A stretch of DNA of 64,000 nt from Notospermus geniculatus. Taxonomy: Eukaryota > Nemertea > Pilidiophora > Heteronemertea > Lineidae. The stretch covers positions 187,073 through 251,072 of the forward strand of contig NMRB01000851.1 in assembly GCA_002633025.1 (NCBI GenBank). Direction: 5' to 3'. Positions 36,261-48,899 of this stretch are shown here, piece by piece. Position 1 is the stretch's first letter. Every line of letters begins with the position of its first letter. The notes beneath the pieces are model-generated. The model ran no database searches. It saw only the letters and a program-made list of their open reading frames with translations, and was not told the DNA's origin. The position numbers were made by a program, and so were the translations under genes.

Positions 36261-36889
36261 CTAGGACATTTTTCCCGAACCCTGGAGCATTTCCTGAACC
36301 ACATCCCCATAATACCCCATCCCATCATATTTCTTGCCTCACCTCCCCAGGAACAAAGAAATTCAATTATAAAACCCGTTAGAACATTTCATGGCTTCTC
36401 TGATAAACTTGTTAGGGTATGATTCACTCCAACTCAATCCAATCATTGTATTTATACGAGTTGTGAAGAAAGAAATAAGATTTCTTATTAGTTCTATTGA
36501 ATAAAAGAATTCAAGTATGTCCTGATGGAATGAGAGGCTTTAGAAAAAAAACTTTATCAATAAAGTTTTGAGTTTCTTGCGTCCTAGGTTTGTGCTAAAA
36601 CAATGGGGCTCATTAAAAGTCAATCTTCCTGTCAGCGAAAGAATGGCGTCGCATTGAAGGCCCCTGGCCCACCACTCACTGCAATGGTATCCAGACTACA
36701 GTGAACTCTTTGCAGCTACAATATGGCACGGCTTAACCGCCGACCATGGAGGGTTTTCTTCATGGTCTAGTGGCTGGCCTCTTCGCTAGAAGTTAAGCGA
36801 ATCAGTTCTCCTCATTTTTCTCATTTCGGCGAAACTTGGAAAAAACATTAGTTGGCTTTAAAGAGCAAAAGGAGTCCAAAGAGCCAGTA
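36261..36889. other. No recognised feature
   Basis: Begins with loose CCTAGGACATTTTTCC / CCTGGAGCATTTCC words. Otherwise ordinary. Confidence 0.45.
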
Positions 36890-36985
36890 GTGCCTTTTTA
36901 CCTACCCCGTGATTTTTATGTGCCTTTTTACCGGTGCCTATTTTACCATTGCCTTTTTACCAGTACCTTTTTTACCGGTGTAACG
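36890..36985. repeat. TGCCTTTTTACC short tandem words
   Basis: GTGCCTTTTTACC / TTGCCTTTTTACCAGT / ACCTTTTTTACCGGTG recur every 15-25 bases, just before the 5S-like fragment. Confidence 0.6.
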
Positions 36986-37012
36986 TCTCAGTGTGGCCAT
37001 TTTCCCCCTACA

Positions 37013-37064
37013 CCAAGTTAAGCAACGTAGAGCGGGATCTACGTGGATGGGTGACCGGTGCGTA
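37013..37064 (+). mobile_element. 5S rRNA-like fragment (SINE), copy A
   Basis: AAGTTAAGCAACGTAGAGC and TACGTGGATGGGTGACCGG match the internal promoter region of 5S rRNA (AGTTAAGC...GGATGGGTGACC). Only about 50 bases match, so this is a 5S-derived repeat, not a gene. Confidence 0.7.
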
Positions 37065-38609
37065 TGACACAATACTTCTTTCAGTACTTACAATCCTGTC
37101 TTGACTTCAAATGGTCAGCACATTCACAGGGTGTTCCAAAAAATGACAAAAGGAAATTAAAAGTGATAAAATTAACGTCACTCTTGTTCTTACTGACTTA
37201 CAAATCATGGTCCAAATCTGTTTTCTTTACCTTCCTTACAAAAACCCTTGCTGCATGAAAGAACGTTTGGCAGGAAGATGCTGGGGTAGTGATGATCTGA
37301 CGTGGTGACTACAGCCATACATCACCAGTCTTTGTGCCGTGTAATCAGATTCTTCAGCTCACAGTTTCCCATTTCCTTTCTGAAGACAGTAGCGACAGCT
37401 TCTCTGATGGCATCTCGGGAAAATCGGATCGATTTTTCCCAGCCTGAGATGAGGAAATTGAAAGAACCTCCCTCCCACAGAGGAAGTGACCCGGTCTTTT
37501 AACCTCTCTTGAATGGGATAAAAAAGTTGACAGATGAGTTCATAAGGTTTCGAATTGAGCCGATATGGACAAGAGCTGACCTCCGTCCAGGGTACAGGAA
37601 ATAAGGTCTTACATATCGAGGGATTTGATGGAAAGCTCACTCTGGGAGGCAGTCTTTGAGAAGTTGACAGCCTTTCAACAAAGCTAATCTTTTCACAGAC
37701 GGCTCAATGTCAGCGGACAGGCATTCTGGACAATGCGTTATTGGGCCTAAAATCAAATGTTGCTCACCCTTGCTGACAGCTGAGGGTGTACCACACCAAC
37801 CCTGCCAGTTCCTGGTTGGCTCCTAGGGCAGCAGGTCTGCTCATGCAGTTTGTTCTGTATCAGTTGTGTCAATGTCGGGGACAGGCTTTCGAAAAAAATT
37901 CCCCATTGGCCCTAAAATCAAATGCTTCTCCACTTCCGGCAGTGTGAACCACACCAGCTTTGCCAATTCCTGGTTGAAGTTTTTCCTATGGTTGTACATG
38001 TACCATAATTGTCAAGAAATAACTGCAGTCACCTCGCTCTATGATGGCAGCTCTCTGCAGATTTTGTTCTGTGGCAGTTAATGAACGTCTTCTGTTGGCC
38101 TAGCATCAAATGTTCCTCCACTCCTGGCTGCAGAGGGTAAGCATCAGCCCCGCACAAATCCTGTTGGCCTTTCATGGTCATACCATCATCGTTAGTCCAC
38201 CTGCACCTACCTGTACTGCAGAATCAGTGACACGAACTGTTGGCCAACTGTGAAGAAGTCATTTGTTGATTATAAACCAACTATAATTTGTGATGCTTTG
38301 ACATCAGAGGATCTCCCCTCCCAGCATCCCTGCTGCTGATGTTGATCATCCTCCATTGTATACCACTAACATCAAAGTAGACCAACTTGTTATTTCAATC
38401 GACATCATGACATTATTTTGTGTCCTCTCTCCCTCTAATTGTACATTTGAACAATCTAGAATTCTAACTCTGAACACAGTGTCGCATTTCAAGAGAAATT
38501 CTCTTTGAAATCTTCCCTTTGTGAGTTATTTATGGCCCTCTTTCCATTTGACTCGCTTCTCACATTGACCTGGTGTACTCTGTTTCAGAAGCAGTTGCAG
38601 TTGATGACC
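37065..38609. other. No recognised feature
   Basis: A loose duplication of GGGACAGGCxTTC...CCTAAAATCAAATG near 37714 and 37880 is visible. No exon seen. Confidence 0.4.
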
Positions 38610-38925
38610 CTAGCTGATGACATCCACTGTTACAAAGCAGAACCTCCGGTATCCTAGCCAATGACATTCCCTGTTGCAAACACGGAGCATCTCTAATATC
38701 CTGGCCAATGGTGTTCCACGTTACAAAACAGAACCGCTGGTATTCTAGCGAATGGCATTCCCTGTTACCAAACAGAATCTCCAGGGCAGGCCTGCTGCCT
38801 ATTACCAAACAGAATCTGGCCTATACTGGCCAGTGACGTTCTCTGTTACAAAATAGAACATCAAGTATCCCAGCCAATGACATTTCCTGGTGCAAACTAA
38901 ACCTCAGTATCCTAGCCATGTTGCA
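38610..38925. repeat. Minisatellite of about 50-58 bp, six degenerate units
   Basis: Each unit carries CCTAGCCAATGACATTCCCTGTTACAAAACAGAACCTC-like words (first piece CCTAGCCAATGACATTCCC). Confidence 0.7.
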
Positions 38926-39489
38926 AGACAAATGTCTACCGTGGAGGTGATGATGTGCTCCAAAAAAGGAGGCCTAAACATTGCAGTCATGAAATTATGC
39001 TGTCCATGTATTTCAGAACAGCCTATATCTCATCTATCAGCAATAACATCACTAGGGTGTGGCCAACAATCGTATCCATGCGTTAGTTTATAATTCATCT
39101 TTGATTTCCCGGTGTTAACACATCGGGCAAGTCGTCAGGTTTCCAAACACGAAACTAAAATCAAACAAATTGATTTTTGAAAAAGAGGACGGTAAAATTC
39201 TTATAGATCATGTAACATTGAAAGAAAATTAAGGGTCCCTTGATGATAACCTTTGCTGGTATATCCAGCGAGGAACGTTTGGATGCTGAAAAGGCTTAAT
39301 CAGTCATGTGGCCGACCAGAAGTGGACAGCCGCCGATGGGACACTTGAAGATTTGTCTGTCCAAACTCTTGAAGTTTTTTCCGATTCTAACCTGATTGAG
39401 AATGACAAAAACATCTACAAAACTAATAGAGATTGAGCAGATGAGGTCATCGCAGAAAAATCCGCCATTTTGATGGTCAAGGTGACGTC

Positions 39490-39600
39490 AGATGACGTCG
39501 TCGACCCACGTGGCATACTTTATCGTCGGCGCAAGTGGATTGTTTGTGACTTCAACCGTGACTTGATCTACACGTGGCGCACTTTGTCGTCGACGTCAGC
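39490..39600. repeat. Two-unit repeat rich in GTCGTCGAC
   Basis: CCACGTGGCATACTTTATCG and ACACGTGGCGCACTTTGTCG are 61 bases apart, flanked by TGACGTCA-type sites near 39482 and 39622. Might be a decayed foldback. Confidence 0.45.
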
Positions 39601-40135
39601 ATGGTGGACCGCCGGTCAAAAGTGACGTCACAATGAGCCACTGCACAAGCTTTTCCCCCGCATGATGCTCACTTGTCGATTAATTTTTCCACCTCTTCTC
39701 TGCAACCAAACCCTGAAAATGTTCCACTTTAACGGTCATTAAGTTCATAGTGGAGAACTCCCATCAGTAAAGTACACAAAAAGTGGAAAAAAGATCTGAT
39801 GTTTTAGAGTAATATTGTTGTGAGGATATATCAATGATATATGTTCACAAAACAAAACTAACATTTCAAAAAAGACCATCGAGTTGTTGCGATAAAAATC
39901 ATAACTAAAATACGATAAAATGATTGGTTGCTGTATGACTTGAGGCTTGAAATATCGGTAAGCAAAAAAATGGATCAACAAAGTCGAATGATTGTTATCG
40001 ACTTCTGTAACATGGACAGAAATAGATGTGATGAAAATATTGAACTTGATCTTAAAGATCTTTTGTGTTTACTGGTGTAGAGTGATGGTTTGTGTTGATG
40101 GAGCAAAGGTCTTGCACCATCCCTCTGTGCTTGGA

Positions 40136-40302
40136 ATGGGAGACTGTCCTGGCGTTAGCGGACCTAGAACGTCATAAAATGTGACGTCACAGTGAAAAAG
40201 TGCACGCCACAACGTCATCCATAATGACGTGGATGCCATGACTTTCGTCTGTGACGTTCTAGGACCACTAACAGGCGACCTCTAACGGCAGTAATGCGTC
40301 CT
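40136..40302. mobile_element. GGGAGAC foldback MITE (family 1), copy B
   Basis: ATGGGAGACTGTCCTGGCGTTAG at the left and CTCTAACGGCAGTAATGCGTCC at the right, with two TGACGTCA-type sites inside. The right end is the more degraded. Confidence 0.7.
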
Positions 40303-41874
40303 CAACCACAAACGTGTTCCAAACTTGGTGTTGCAGGCAACTGTTTAGGAAGCCAGTGAGTAGGCGCTCCTCAAGTGAGCGGTTTCTCGCGCAAGTCGGC
40401 AACTGAACCACACAAAACTAAAGGTCGAAGATGTCATCTCCATGTGCGAGTTTTCTCTAAGTTGGCCTCAAAAGGCAACTCAGCCATAGAAACTCTGGGC
40501 AGCCGTCATTGGTCAAGGCGTAAATGGGAAGGAAACCATCAATGGTGAATATAGGAGCTGTCAGTCAGTTGACCAATAGGTGTCACTACGGCCCAATTCA
40601 ATGGTTAGCGGACCCATTCATGGTTGACTGAGCACCAATCAGAAGAATGTTCTATTGTATTGGTCCGCTAGAACTTTGCTGCCGTCTTTTGGCGATTAGC
40701 GCGGCTGACTGCTCCTATTGCCCATTCAGCGCCAACTTGCCGAAGAAAAACTAGTTGATGGAGATACACCTTCACATTTACCTCTTGTTCTTAAACTGCG
40801 CTACTCTTACAAACATTGGTGTTGCAGGCAACTTTTTACTAAGTCTTGTGCCAGGGTTTGAACGTGATACCCTTAACAACCAAACTAACTGCTGTACACA
40901 GCACTATACCGTGTGATGGCTCATCGTTAGCGGTAGCATGTATCATACAAAACAAGTAATCATTATTTATTGATTGAGCATCGATAGCCTCGAGAGATAA
41001 ACCAACCAAGGTATCGCATCGCGCACGTGTGCCGAGATATAAACAGTGCCGCGGTACAAGCCAATGACAGCTCACTAATCCACGCGGTACTCTCTAATGA
41101 TTAGGAGGTACAGAAGGTGTGGTCACTTTTAAATTTCAGAGTCGTTGTTCGTGCGAGTGTCGTAACGTCTGCTAACACAAACCTGGACTGTAGTTTACTT
41201 TTTTAGGAGCTGGATTATACGCTGACGTCTGCTGTAGCAATATCTGGGCTGTAGTTTATCCTCTGGTTGTCGATAAACAATTCGCTTATAGCTTTCACGA
41301 CGCAACACTTAAAAAAACTTGAATATTGTTTTAGACGATCAGTTGTTCGTCATTGTTGTTCTACATCTCTGAGCTGGTCCTCGGAGACGCACGTGCCAGG
41401 AATCCTTGTCCATTGATAATAACGGAGACAACCTGACTCTTCATCATTCATCGCAACCCTGTCGTCAAGTGTTAATCATTCTCCAACCTCCTCAAATTCC
41501 CATTTTGCACGTTTGGGATCTCGATTGACATTCGAGGCACTTTCTCCGTTTTTGAAATTGATTTGCGATTTGGTCTTTCTTGAGTGGATATCCTGACAGG
41601 AGAGGATTCTATTTTTAGCCCATTCTCAGTGGATATTCGTCAAAATGATCCCTATTGTTGTAAGTGGAAAGCCGACTGTGACAGATGCTGTATGTATCTC
41701 ATTTTTCTAATGTTTTCTGTCCTAATCTGCTATTGTACCGTAGGTTTTCTCGTGTTTTCACAATTTTCTGGCATTTAAACTTTGTTGGAACATTTTCGTT
41801 GCATAATAGAGTCGCCTGTCTGTTCATTATTGAACGCGTTGCTGTTTTAAAAGTAGTCATCTCTGCTCTGAAAA
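40303..41874. other. Non-coding, with two small direct repeats
   Basis: TTGGTGTTGCAGGCAACT occurs near 40328 and 40817. ACGTCTGCT...CTGGxCTGTAGTTTA occurs near 41165 and 41226. No gene recognised. Confidence 0.45.
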
Positions 41875-42065
41875 TGGCCTGGGGTAACTAAGCTTGCTAC
41901 CTTGGTGCCGTACACTTCTGACCTTTATCTGAATGGCCTAGGGATTCAATCTTGCTATCTAGGTGTCCCACTTTTGACTTTCACCTGAATGGCCTAGGGT
42001 AACCAAACTTGCTATCTAGCATGTCTAGGTGTTAGACATTTTGCACCTGAATGGCCTCGTTGTCA
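41875..42065. repeat. Tandem repeat of about 65-75 bp, three units
   Basis: CTGAATGGCCTAGGG followed by AACTTGCTATCTAGGTG recurs near 41930, 41990 and 42047. Confidence 0.65.
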
Positions 42066-42406
42066 CACTTTTCACCACCATCTTCAGTACGAACCATCAT
42101 TTCTGCAATCCATGTCCAGACCTTGGCTTTTGTCACTAAGGCCATGGATCGACACATTATTGACTGCCGCGCTGCAGAGTAAATTACAGGTGGATGTGTC
42201 ACATGATGTGTGTCCCTGGGGAAGGAGGTTGATGTACTATAATTACTATCATTACAACTCTCTGTCACGCAGTCACTGATCATCTGCCTTGATGTCTTGT
42301 TTAAAGCACTCCTCATTGGGATCAACTTCACTTCATCATCGAATTTTCTGGTAAGAAAGTAGATCAAAACAAAAGAACAAGGTCCCTTCACCAGTTTTTT
42401 ACGCCA

Positions 42407-42595
42407 ATGGAATACTTTACTGCCGTTAGAGGTCGCCTGTTGGCGGTCCTAGAACGTCACAAAATTTGTCGTCATTAGACGTAAGCCACGTCATTTTGGA
42501 TGACGTTGTGGCGTGCTCTTCTCTGTGACGTCAAATTTCTGACGTTCTAGGACCGCTAACTGGTGGTGGCCTCTAACGGCAGTAAAGTCTCCCAT
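42407..42595. mobile_element. GGGAGAC foldback MITE (family 1), copy C
   Basis: TACTTTACTGCCGTTAGAGG at the left and CCTCTAACGGCAGTAAAGTC at the right form long inverted repeats around a GACGTC-rich core. Confidence 0.75.
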
Positions 42596-43794
42596 TTCTA
42601 TGACTTTCCACAACGTCTACCAGAATGACATTATAGGTTTTTGTCCTCTGCTTCTGATGCAGACAAAGATACAAATGTTGGCTCCTTCCCTGGCTTTCTG
42701 TTCCCTTTATTTTCATTCTTCCTCTGGTTCATTGACTTTATTTTTAACCTATAAATAAAACATCACTTTATTTAGCTAAACTTACTCACAAATCTTATAA
42801 TTCATGAAAAAACCTGCCCTATTGCTAGCAATAGTGCTACAAATAAATGACATATGATATATTGACAATTTTAAAAAGTCCTACGAGACCTAAGGTGTAA
42901 ACTCATGATGCTACTTAATGTCCATTCTGATCTTTCCATTTCCATGGCCTTCTCATATCCTTTACTCCATTCCACTAAAATAGCACACGCATTTCATGAA
43001 AAAAACATTTCTCATAATAGGCTCTATTCTTTACCTTGACTTTAGCTCGAGGTGTTATATTTTAATGATGTTACGTCATTGTCAACTGTTACAGGAAAAT
43101 AACCCGCAGCGTGTAACAAAAACCTGGCATTGTTGACATCTGATCTCATCACCAAGTACATGTTGAGTTGTATCAGTTTCCTGTTTGTAATAAATGCCCG
43201 CTGTAGCCAGAGGCAGGTGAATTTTTTCTTTACGACCTTGAGGTGCTTTTGACTTCAAACGACCTTCATATGACCTTCATTTAGAAATGGAATAAAGAGA
43301 GCTGTAAAGATAGATTTCTACCTAATAAAACGCACTAATGCATTGCTTTCTTCACGTTCATTGACGAGGGTGACATGTCATCAAGCCATTAGCGATTGCA
43401 ACTGTCTCCCATCCATTTTAACCCTGACCTTTCACCTTTGACTTGCCTGTCATTAATGGAATTAAAGCCAGTTTCATTTGAACAAAGTCAGCTGTAATTT
43501 CCTTCTTAATCTAATGATCTCTTGAATCGCGATGTGATTGAAGACGTCGACTGCACGAACTCTGCTCTGACCTTCAACCTTGGATGCCACTTTGGTGCAA
43601 TTTCATATGATCAGTGATTTAAAACCAGATTCTGTCTTGCCTTTGACACTTTTGAGTAAATTATTGGTGTATTATACAAAGTCAACGGCCTCAATAATGT
43701 TTGCCTAATAAAATGACTTGTAAATATTGCCTTCCTTCCCTGAATTCAGTCCAAAACACTATGATTTGTGGTCACCCTTAACGACCTTGAATTT
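42596..43794. other. AT-rich, no recognised feature
   Basis: Scattered TGACCTT words precede the TGACCT minisatellite. No gene seen. Confidence 0.45.
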
Positions 43795-44120
43795 GTCCTT
43801 GAAATTATCAGCTTTGACCTGTCCTTCTCCGTATTAACGACCTTCGCATGGCCTTGTCCATAATGACCTTGACCTGTCCTTGGCCTCTACGACTTTGACC
43901 TGTCCTTGCCATTGACAACCTTGACCTGTCCTTGTCTTTAACGACCTTCACCTGTCCTCCACATTAACGACCTTGATCTTGCCTTGTCCATATAGACCTT
44001 GACCTGTCCTTGTTCATAAAGACCCTGACCTGTCCTTGTTCATAACAACCCTGAGGCCTGTCCTTCTCCACAACGACCCTGACCTGTCCTTCATAACGGC
44101 CTTGACCTGTCCTTGACTCT
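43795..44120. repeat. Minisatellite of about 29-33 bp carrying TGACCT half-sites
   Basis: About ten units of the type ACGACCTTGACCTGTCCTTGT plus a short spacer. TGACCTGTCC occurs at least eight times in one orientation. Confidence 0.8.
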
Positions 44121-45462
44121 TGACATCATAATCACCACACTAGTTGTCACTGTTCAAAACGTATATTGACTTCAAATCCAAAATTGAGTCTCCAAAATAA
44201 TAATTGAAAAAATCATCAGCCGTTTACTGCCAGCAGACCAGCGATCATCATTTATTGATTACTTGATGATTTTCTGTCCCTAATCTGCCCCAAACAGATC
44301 ATGTTTGTTTTGTCAAATTTGCTGACTCATCCTAATTGATTATTGATTATTCTATTGAATACCAGTTTCGGCCATCTTTGTATGACGGGCTGTCAAGCAG
44401 CTGACGGGGATGATCAAGGGATGCTGTGATTTGTGACTGGAGTCAGGGTGATGTCTGAATACACACCGGCAGTCGGAGGTAGCAGGCTCAGAGGTATCTG
44501 CACCTGACCATCAAGAGAGGCAGATGCCAGTGTGAAAGGAATCCAAGTCCCCCTGGAATCAAAGTCCGGTCTTATTGTTCAGCGAGGGATTAGAATACAT
44601 CTTGGCTAGAGAGACCATGACCATTCGAATATAACCTTACAAAAGCGGGCTATTGTTTGGCGGATCTGCATTCTAGGACGCTGATTCCTGTCGCACCTCT
44701 CAACCTCGGCCACCCTGATAATGCCTAGAGGGGCTGAAACCTGGGCCGGTGAGGCAAAAATGTTTTCCCAACAATCGGGACCAGTGGGCAGCGTACAGAA
44801 CCGTTTTTACATCTGCAGCATCACAGCTTTCTGTAGCCACTTTCCTCAAGCAATGTTGATCCTGTCTGAAGCCATTCTATGGAGGCTGGGGCCATCTCCA
44901 ACATGTCGCCATCTGAAATACCACAAGAGAATCCCTTAACCGAAAGGTGGCGCTGCGAGAATAAGACACAAAGATGCTAAAAACGTTGCGAAATACAGCA
45001 GTGACGTCACGGCTCGTCGTCTTTTATGCTGTCCCGTCGTCTTTTATGCTGTGCAAATGGGTGAAAACTGGGTGTTTTGCTCGCTGTGCCACCAGGCGGA
45101 ATAGTTCAGCAGCTTCCTCAGTGAAGACGTTAAGATATCAATGTGTAAGTCAATTCATACAACAGACAATCACAATTGATTCTCCTCAGATCGTCGATGA
45201 CACGGACCGACCAATCAAATCACGGCATATTGATCCTAATCCTGGATTAGTACGATCTGCTTATAGAATAACAATGTTAAACTGGTCGTCGTGGCAATAA
45301 GGCGTGGGGGTCACCAAGGGACACGCTTTTGTTCTCTCCTTCAGCGCTGAGGGCTCAGGATGCTTACCATGCTTACCTGACTCGGGTCTTACAGGCTCAG
45401 CTGATGGCCAGGACAGATTACCATGGTAATCAGGCTTTAGCTTGTCAGCCAGAGACACAGAT
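44121..45462. other. No recognised gene
   Basis: Holds the second copy of AAGTCCGGTCTTATTGTTCA near 44563 and a two-unit GTCGTCTTTTATGCTGT repeat near 45018-45050. Confidence 0.45.
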
Positions 45463-45535
45463 CACCGTCGGTTACAGGTCGTGGGAGACAGTCGCCGTTG
45501 GTTAGAGGTCATGCCAACGGTTACAGGTCAACAGG
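45463..45535. repeat. Short tandem repeat, three units of about 28-32 bp
   Basis: CACCGTCGGTTACAGGTC, CGCCGTTGGTTAGAGGTC and CAACGGTTACAGGTC in a row. Confidence 0.6.
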
Positions 45536-45839
45536 GAAGCAAGGATTTGAGTCGTCACTTCTTGTAAATCCTATTAACACTAATTGTCTTATGATGAGCA
45601 TCAGTCTTTAGAGATTTGCTGAAGAGGTTTAGGTTTGTAGGATTAGGTCACACAGTCACCGTGGAATTAAACACAGAAAGTGACCTCAGATTGACTGGTT
45701 GTCATGGTTACAGGATTGTTTCCGAAGGCCAGAATTAGAAAGTGTCATGATCATCATTTGGATATACCGGTACTAGTAATGTTCTGTTTTCTGAGACCTT
45801 TCTTACAAATGCGCAGTACAACAGGAATGAAACGTCCAT

Positions 45840-45900
45840 AAAGGCGGCAAAGCCGCTCACAGCGCCACCAAGTGGCCAGAATTCACAGGTTCCTTATTTA
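45840..45900. mobile_element. GGCGCTGTGAGC foldback (family 3), one end
   Basis: GCCGCTCACAGCGCCACCAA, then GTGGCCAGAATTCACAGG and TTCCTTATTTAG, correspond in inverse to the left end of 10702-10895. Confidence 0.55.
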
Positions 45901-46494
45901 GAATTGATCTTGTCCAGTTTTCCTAAACAATGCTGCTTTCCCAGGGGGTTAAGGCCTGTCAATCAATTTACACCATCCTTTCCTAATGGTTACTTAAGGA
46001 AATGATCATGCACGGCAACCAGGTTTGATTATGCCGTTACCATGGTTACGGCCGGAGATTACCTTATGTAATGAAGGTGTGAGAAACTCTGTTCACGGTA
46101 TGCTAATTAAGTTATCCCATGAGAGCTGCTCGGGTGATATGTTGGTTGATCGGCCAACATCCGTAGACGTAGGACGTCGACACTTTTGTTCGTCACATTT
46201 CCCGCGGATCCTTGATTAGGGCGTAAATTGTGTCATTTTTTTCTCACCTGTGGGGGGAGGCTCATATGACAGCCTGTCATTCGTCACTGTTATCGGACCT
46301 GCTCTTCACGTGAGCGAGAGGTGGCGCTCTTTGACCCATAACGGGCACTCTGGTTTTCTCCTGCTGTACATTGGCGTCCAGTGTTCCCTGTAGAGCTAAA
46401 ATGCCTTCCATTAAAATGGATACTTGGTTATCAGTTTAATATTTTTCTTGTTCTTGTCCAATTCCAGTGATTGCAGTGATATGTTTCTAGGTAC

Positions 46495-46572
46495 CCTATA
46501 TAAATGCAACAAATTTCAGCCAGATTGGAATTCAAGTATGGCCGCCAGTCGTCCATCTTGAAAAAAAATTTT
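46495..46572. repeat. Dispersed repeat shared with 7060-7140
   Basis: AGGTACCCTATATAAATGCA, AGCCAGATTGGAATTCAA and ATGGCCGCCAGTCGTCCATC match 7066-7140 closely. Confidence 0.6.
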
Positions 46573-46629
46573 CATGACGTTCTAGGACGCTAACTGGTGG
46601 TGGCCTCTAACGGCTGTAAAGTCTCCCAT
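46573..46629. mobile_element. GGGAGAC foldback MITE (family 1), right end only
   Basis: TCATGACGTTCTAGGACGCTAAC through AAAGTCTCCCAT is the last 57 bases of the family. It is fused to the end of another dispersed repeat at 46495-46572, so the left part was lost or replaced. Confidence 0.65.
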
Positions 46630-47165
46630 TAGGCCACTGGTCGAACATTAGTTGACGTTCTTGACTGCTGCCAGATCACTTTACGTTAGGCATACAATGA
46701 CCATCAACTGGCAACAAGCATTGAGGATAATGCTGGCCATTAATATCACTACTTCCTCATCATTAGCACACACACCGTGGCCCATTATTGATACTCTAGC
46801 GTCATCCATCACTGCCAATTAACAAGCCCCTTCTCACTTCATCAGGATTAAACACTAATCATGCAAACATGGCTTGATTTCTCGCGACAAAACCATTTAA
46901 ACAGATTAAATATGAGATAATCCCAGCCTATTGATTTCCACACTTTAAAAGCCGAGAGTGAAGTTTATTCTGCTCACATCAATTTCAATAGCTTTTCATA
47001 CTTAATGCAGTCCCCCTTGAGATGTTGCACTTGGAACTTGTTTTCCTTTGTACCTCTATTGACCTTGCGTGATGAATCACTCACCTGCCCGTACTAAACC
47101 CTTTTATTGCCAAAGGTAACTTCATCATGAAACAGAAAAACGTCCAAAATTCTGAAAAGTCGCAG

Positions 47166-47240
47166 AAACCCTGACACATAGGTATTCATTGGAAAGCACT
47201 CCAGGAGAGCTTTCCAATGAATACCTATGTGACAGGGTTT
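47166..47240. repeat. Near-perfect 75-base hairpin, ATAGGTATTCATT family, copy 2
   Basis: The 32-base arm beginning AAACCCTGACACATAGG is matched by its inverse ending TGTGACAGGGTTT with one mismatch, leaving a loop of about 11 bases. A third half-copy (GCTTTCCAATGAATACC) follows at about 47299-47315. Confidence 0.8.
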
Positions 47241-47315
47241 CGGGTGTTACAAAAACCCCGTCATCGTTGAAAAGCATTCCATACGGGCTTTCCAATGAAT
47301 ACCTTTATAAATAGG

Positions 47316-48713
47316 GATAAAGAAAGGCCTACTTTTCAGACTTTTTACTTGTTTTCTATTTGACAGCATCCAAACTTGGTACCGGTAGTGAAAACGTTAA
47401 AGTTGTTACAACCCTGAAATGGAACGTTTGAAACAAAAAAGAAGATGAATCGTTATGGTCTCATTGTCCAATTTCCGCAATCAATCATTCTAATTGAGAT
47501 TCATCACAGTGAGCTTCCGAACAGAACTCCGTTGTAGCATGGCGGAAAAAATTGGCCGGAAACTGTGGGTTCCTGAACAAGGGAATACTATCACCATAAA
47601 AATACAAACCACTCGATAAAAACTATCACCATAAAAATACAAACCACTCGACAAAAACAGCATCTCACGCATTATAACCCATGTTTTTCTCCCAATGCTA
47701 ACACTGCATTAACATCAGATTCCCACTTTATAACCACCCATAGCATCACCACGCTAACGCTATCGAACCCAAAGAGAGGCTGGCGTGACCTTGACCCTCA
47801 TAAATGTGGTTGCTCACTCGGTGTTGTCATACTTGTTGTCTAGGAATCACAATCTCATAGGAAAAGGTAGGAATTCTGATCCCACCACGATTTTCTACCA
47901 CCGTGGACGGGAGGCGAAAATCAATGTTTTCAACATAACGTGCTGTCTCTGATTCATGTACATTGTTAGCATGGCTATTTATGCTAACATGCTAGCATGG
48001 ATGGTGAGCGTATATCGCCATAGCCTGTATATGGTCATTAGCATGTGTGGATGGCGGTAGCAGGGTTAGCACATGGTTTGGTGCGGGTCTCTCACCTCCT
48101 AGACCCAATCAGAGCATCCTGCATCTCCTTGACGAGGTGTTGGTCTACCGACACCATTTTAGCACGGCCCGCCTGCCAAACACGCGAGGCTAGCTGCTAT
48201 CATATGTGATGTTCATGTATCAGTTTAGCATGTGCCAATAATCACAGCCTACTTATCGGACTGCTGAGAGTTCGTCAGGTTTTGACACATGTTTTTTTCC
48301 CAAATCACGTCCACTTGGAATTGGTACAAGTTTCCATCATCCAATCTTGATCTGTTTACGGACGTACACGGCGTACATCGCTAGTATTCAACGTGGTTAG
48401 CATGTATGGTGTGGACCATGTATATTCATAGTGAATTGATGACTGTGTAGCAGTGAATAATCCATAGACAATGTCAGTATGGTCTTCAGTGGGCTGTTCA
48501 TCACGAGATGATTGGTGGTCTGGGCTTGGTTTAGGGCCCTTTAGGCTAACATCTGGAATGCTATTTTAATTTCATGATTTTAGGATCTACTTGCTTGCTC
48601 GAGTAGCAAATATAATCACGTACCTCCTAACCCAGCTTGAGGGACGTACTGCATCCTACTGACCACGTTCATGGGCACCCCAATACGACCAAAGGTCCTG
48701 TCTTTGGTCTGAT
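47316..48713. other. No recognised gene
   Basis: Apart from the two-unit repeat at 47580 and TTAGCATG words near 47965-48050, nothing is recognised. Confidence 0.45.
47580..47660. repeat. 36-38-bp direct repeat, two units
   Basis: ACTATCACCATAAAAATACA followed by AACCACTCGA occurs twice in succession. Confidence 0.85.
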
Positions 48714-48716
48714 TAA

Positions 48717-48899
48717 AGGCCCGTTTCCACTATAGCGGATTCTGCCGCGTCTTGCGGCGAGCTGTGCGGTTTTCACAGGCATTGGGATAATCAATAGGCC
48801 ATTGTATTGTTAAACCATCGAAGGACTATCCAAAGCCCTGTGAAAACCGCACCGCTCGCCGCAAACCGCCGCGGAATCCGCTATAGTGGAAACGGGCCT
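48717..48899. mobile_element. 183-bp foldback MITE with TAA target duplication
   Basis: AGGCCCGTTTCCACTATAGC is mirrored perfectly by GCTATAGTGGAAACGGGCCT, and pairing continues (GGATTC/GAATCC, CGGCGAGC/GCTCGCCG, GCGGTTTTCACAGG/CCTGTGAAAACCGC). TAA lies at 48714-48716 and 48900-48902. PIF/Harbinger-like by target size. Confidence 0.85.

Noticed and set aside
40328-40834. Possible short LTR pair (TTGGTGTTGCAGGCAACT at both ends of about 490 bases)
   Set aside because: The shared word is only 18 bases and lies within dissimilar flanks; no primer-binding site or gag/pol sequence.
43795-44120. Possible CRISPR-like spaced repeats (also 9640-10022 and 38610-38925)
   Set aside because: Units are degenerate, spacers are part of the repeat, and the DNA is eukaryotic; these are minisatellites.
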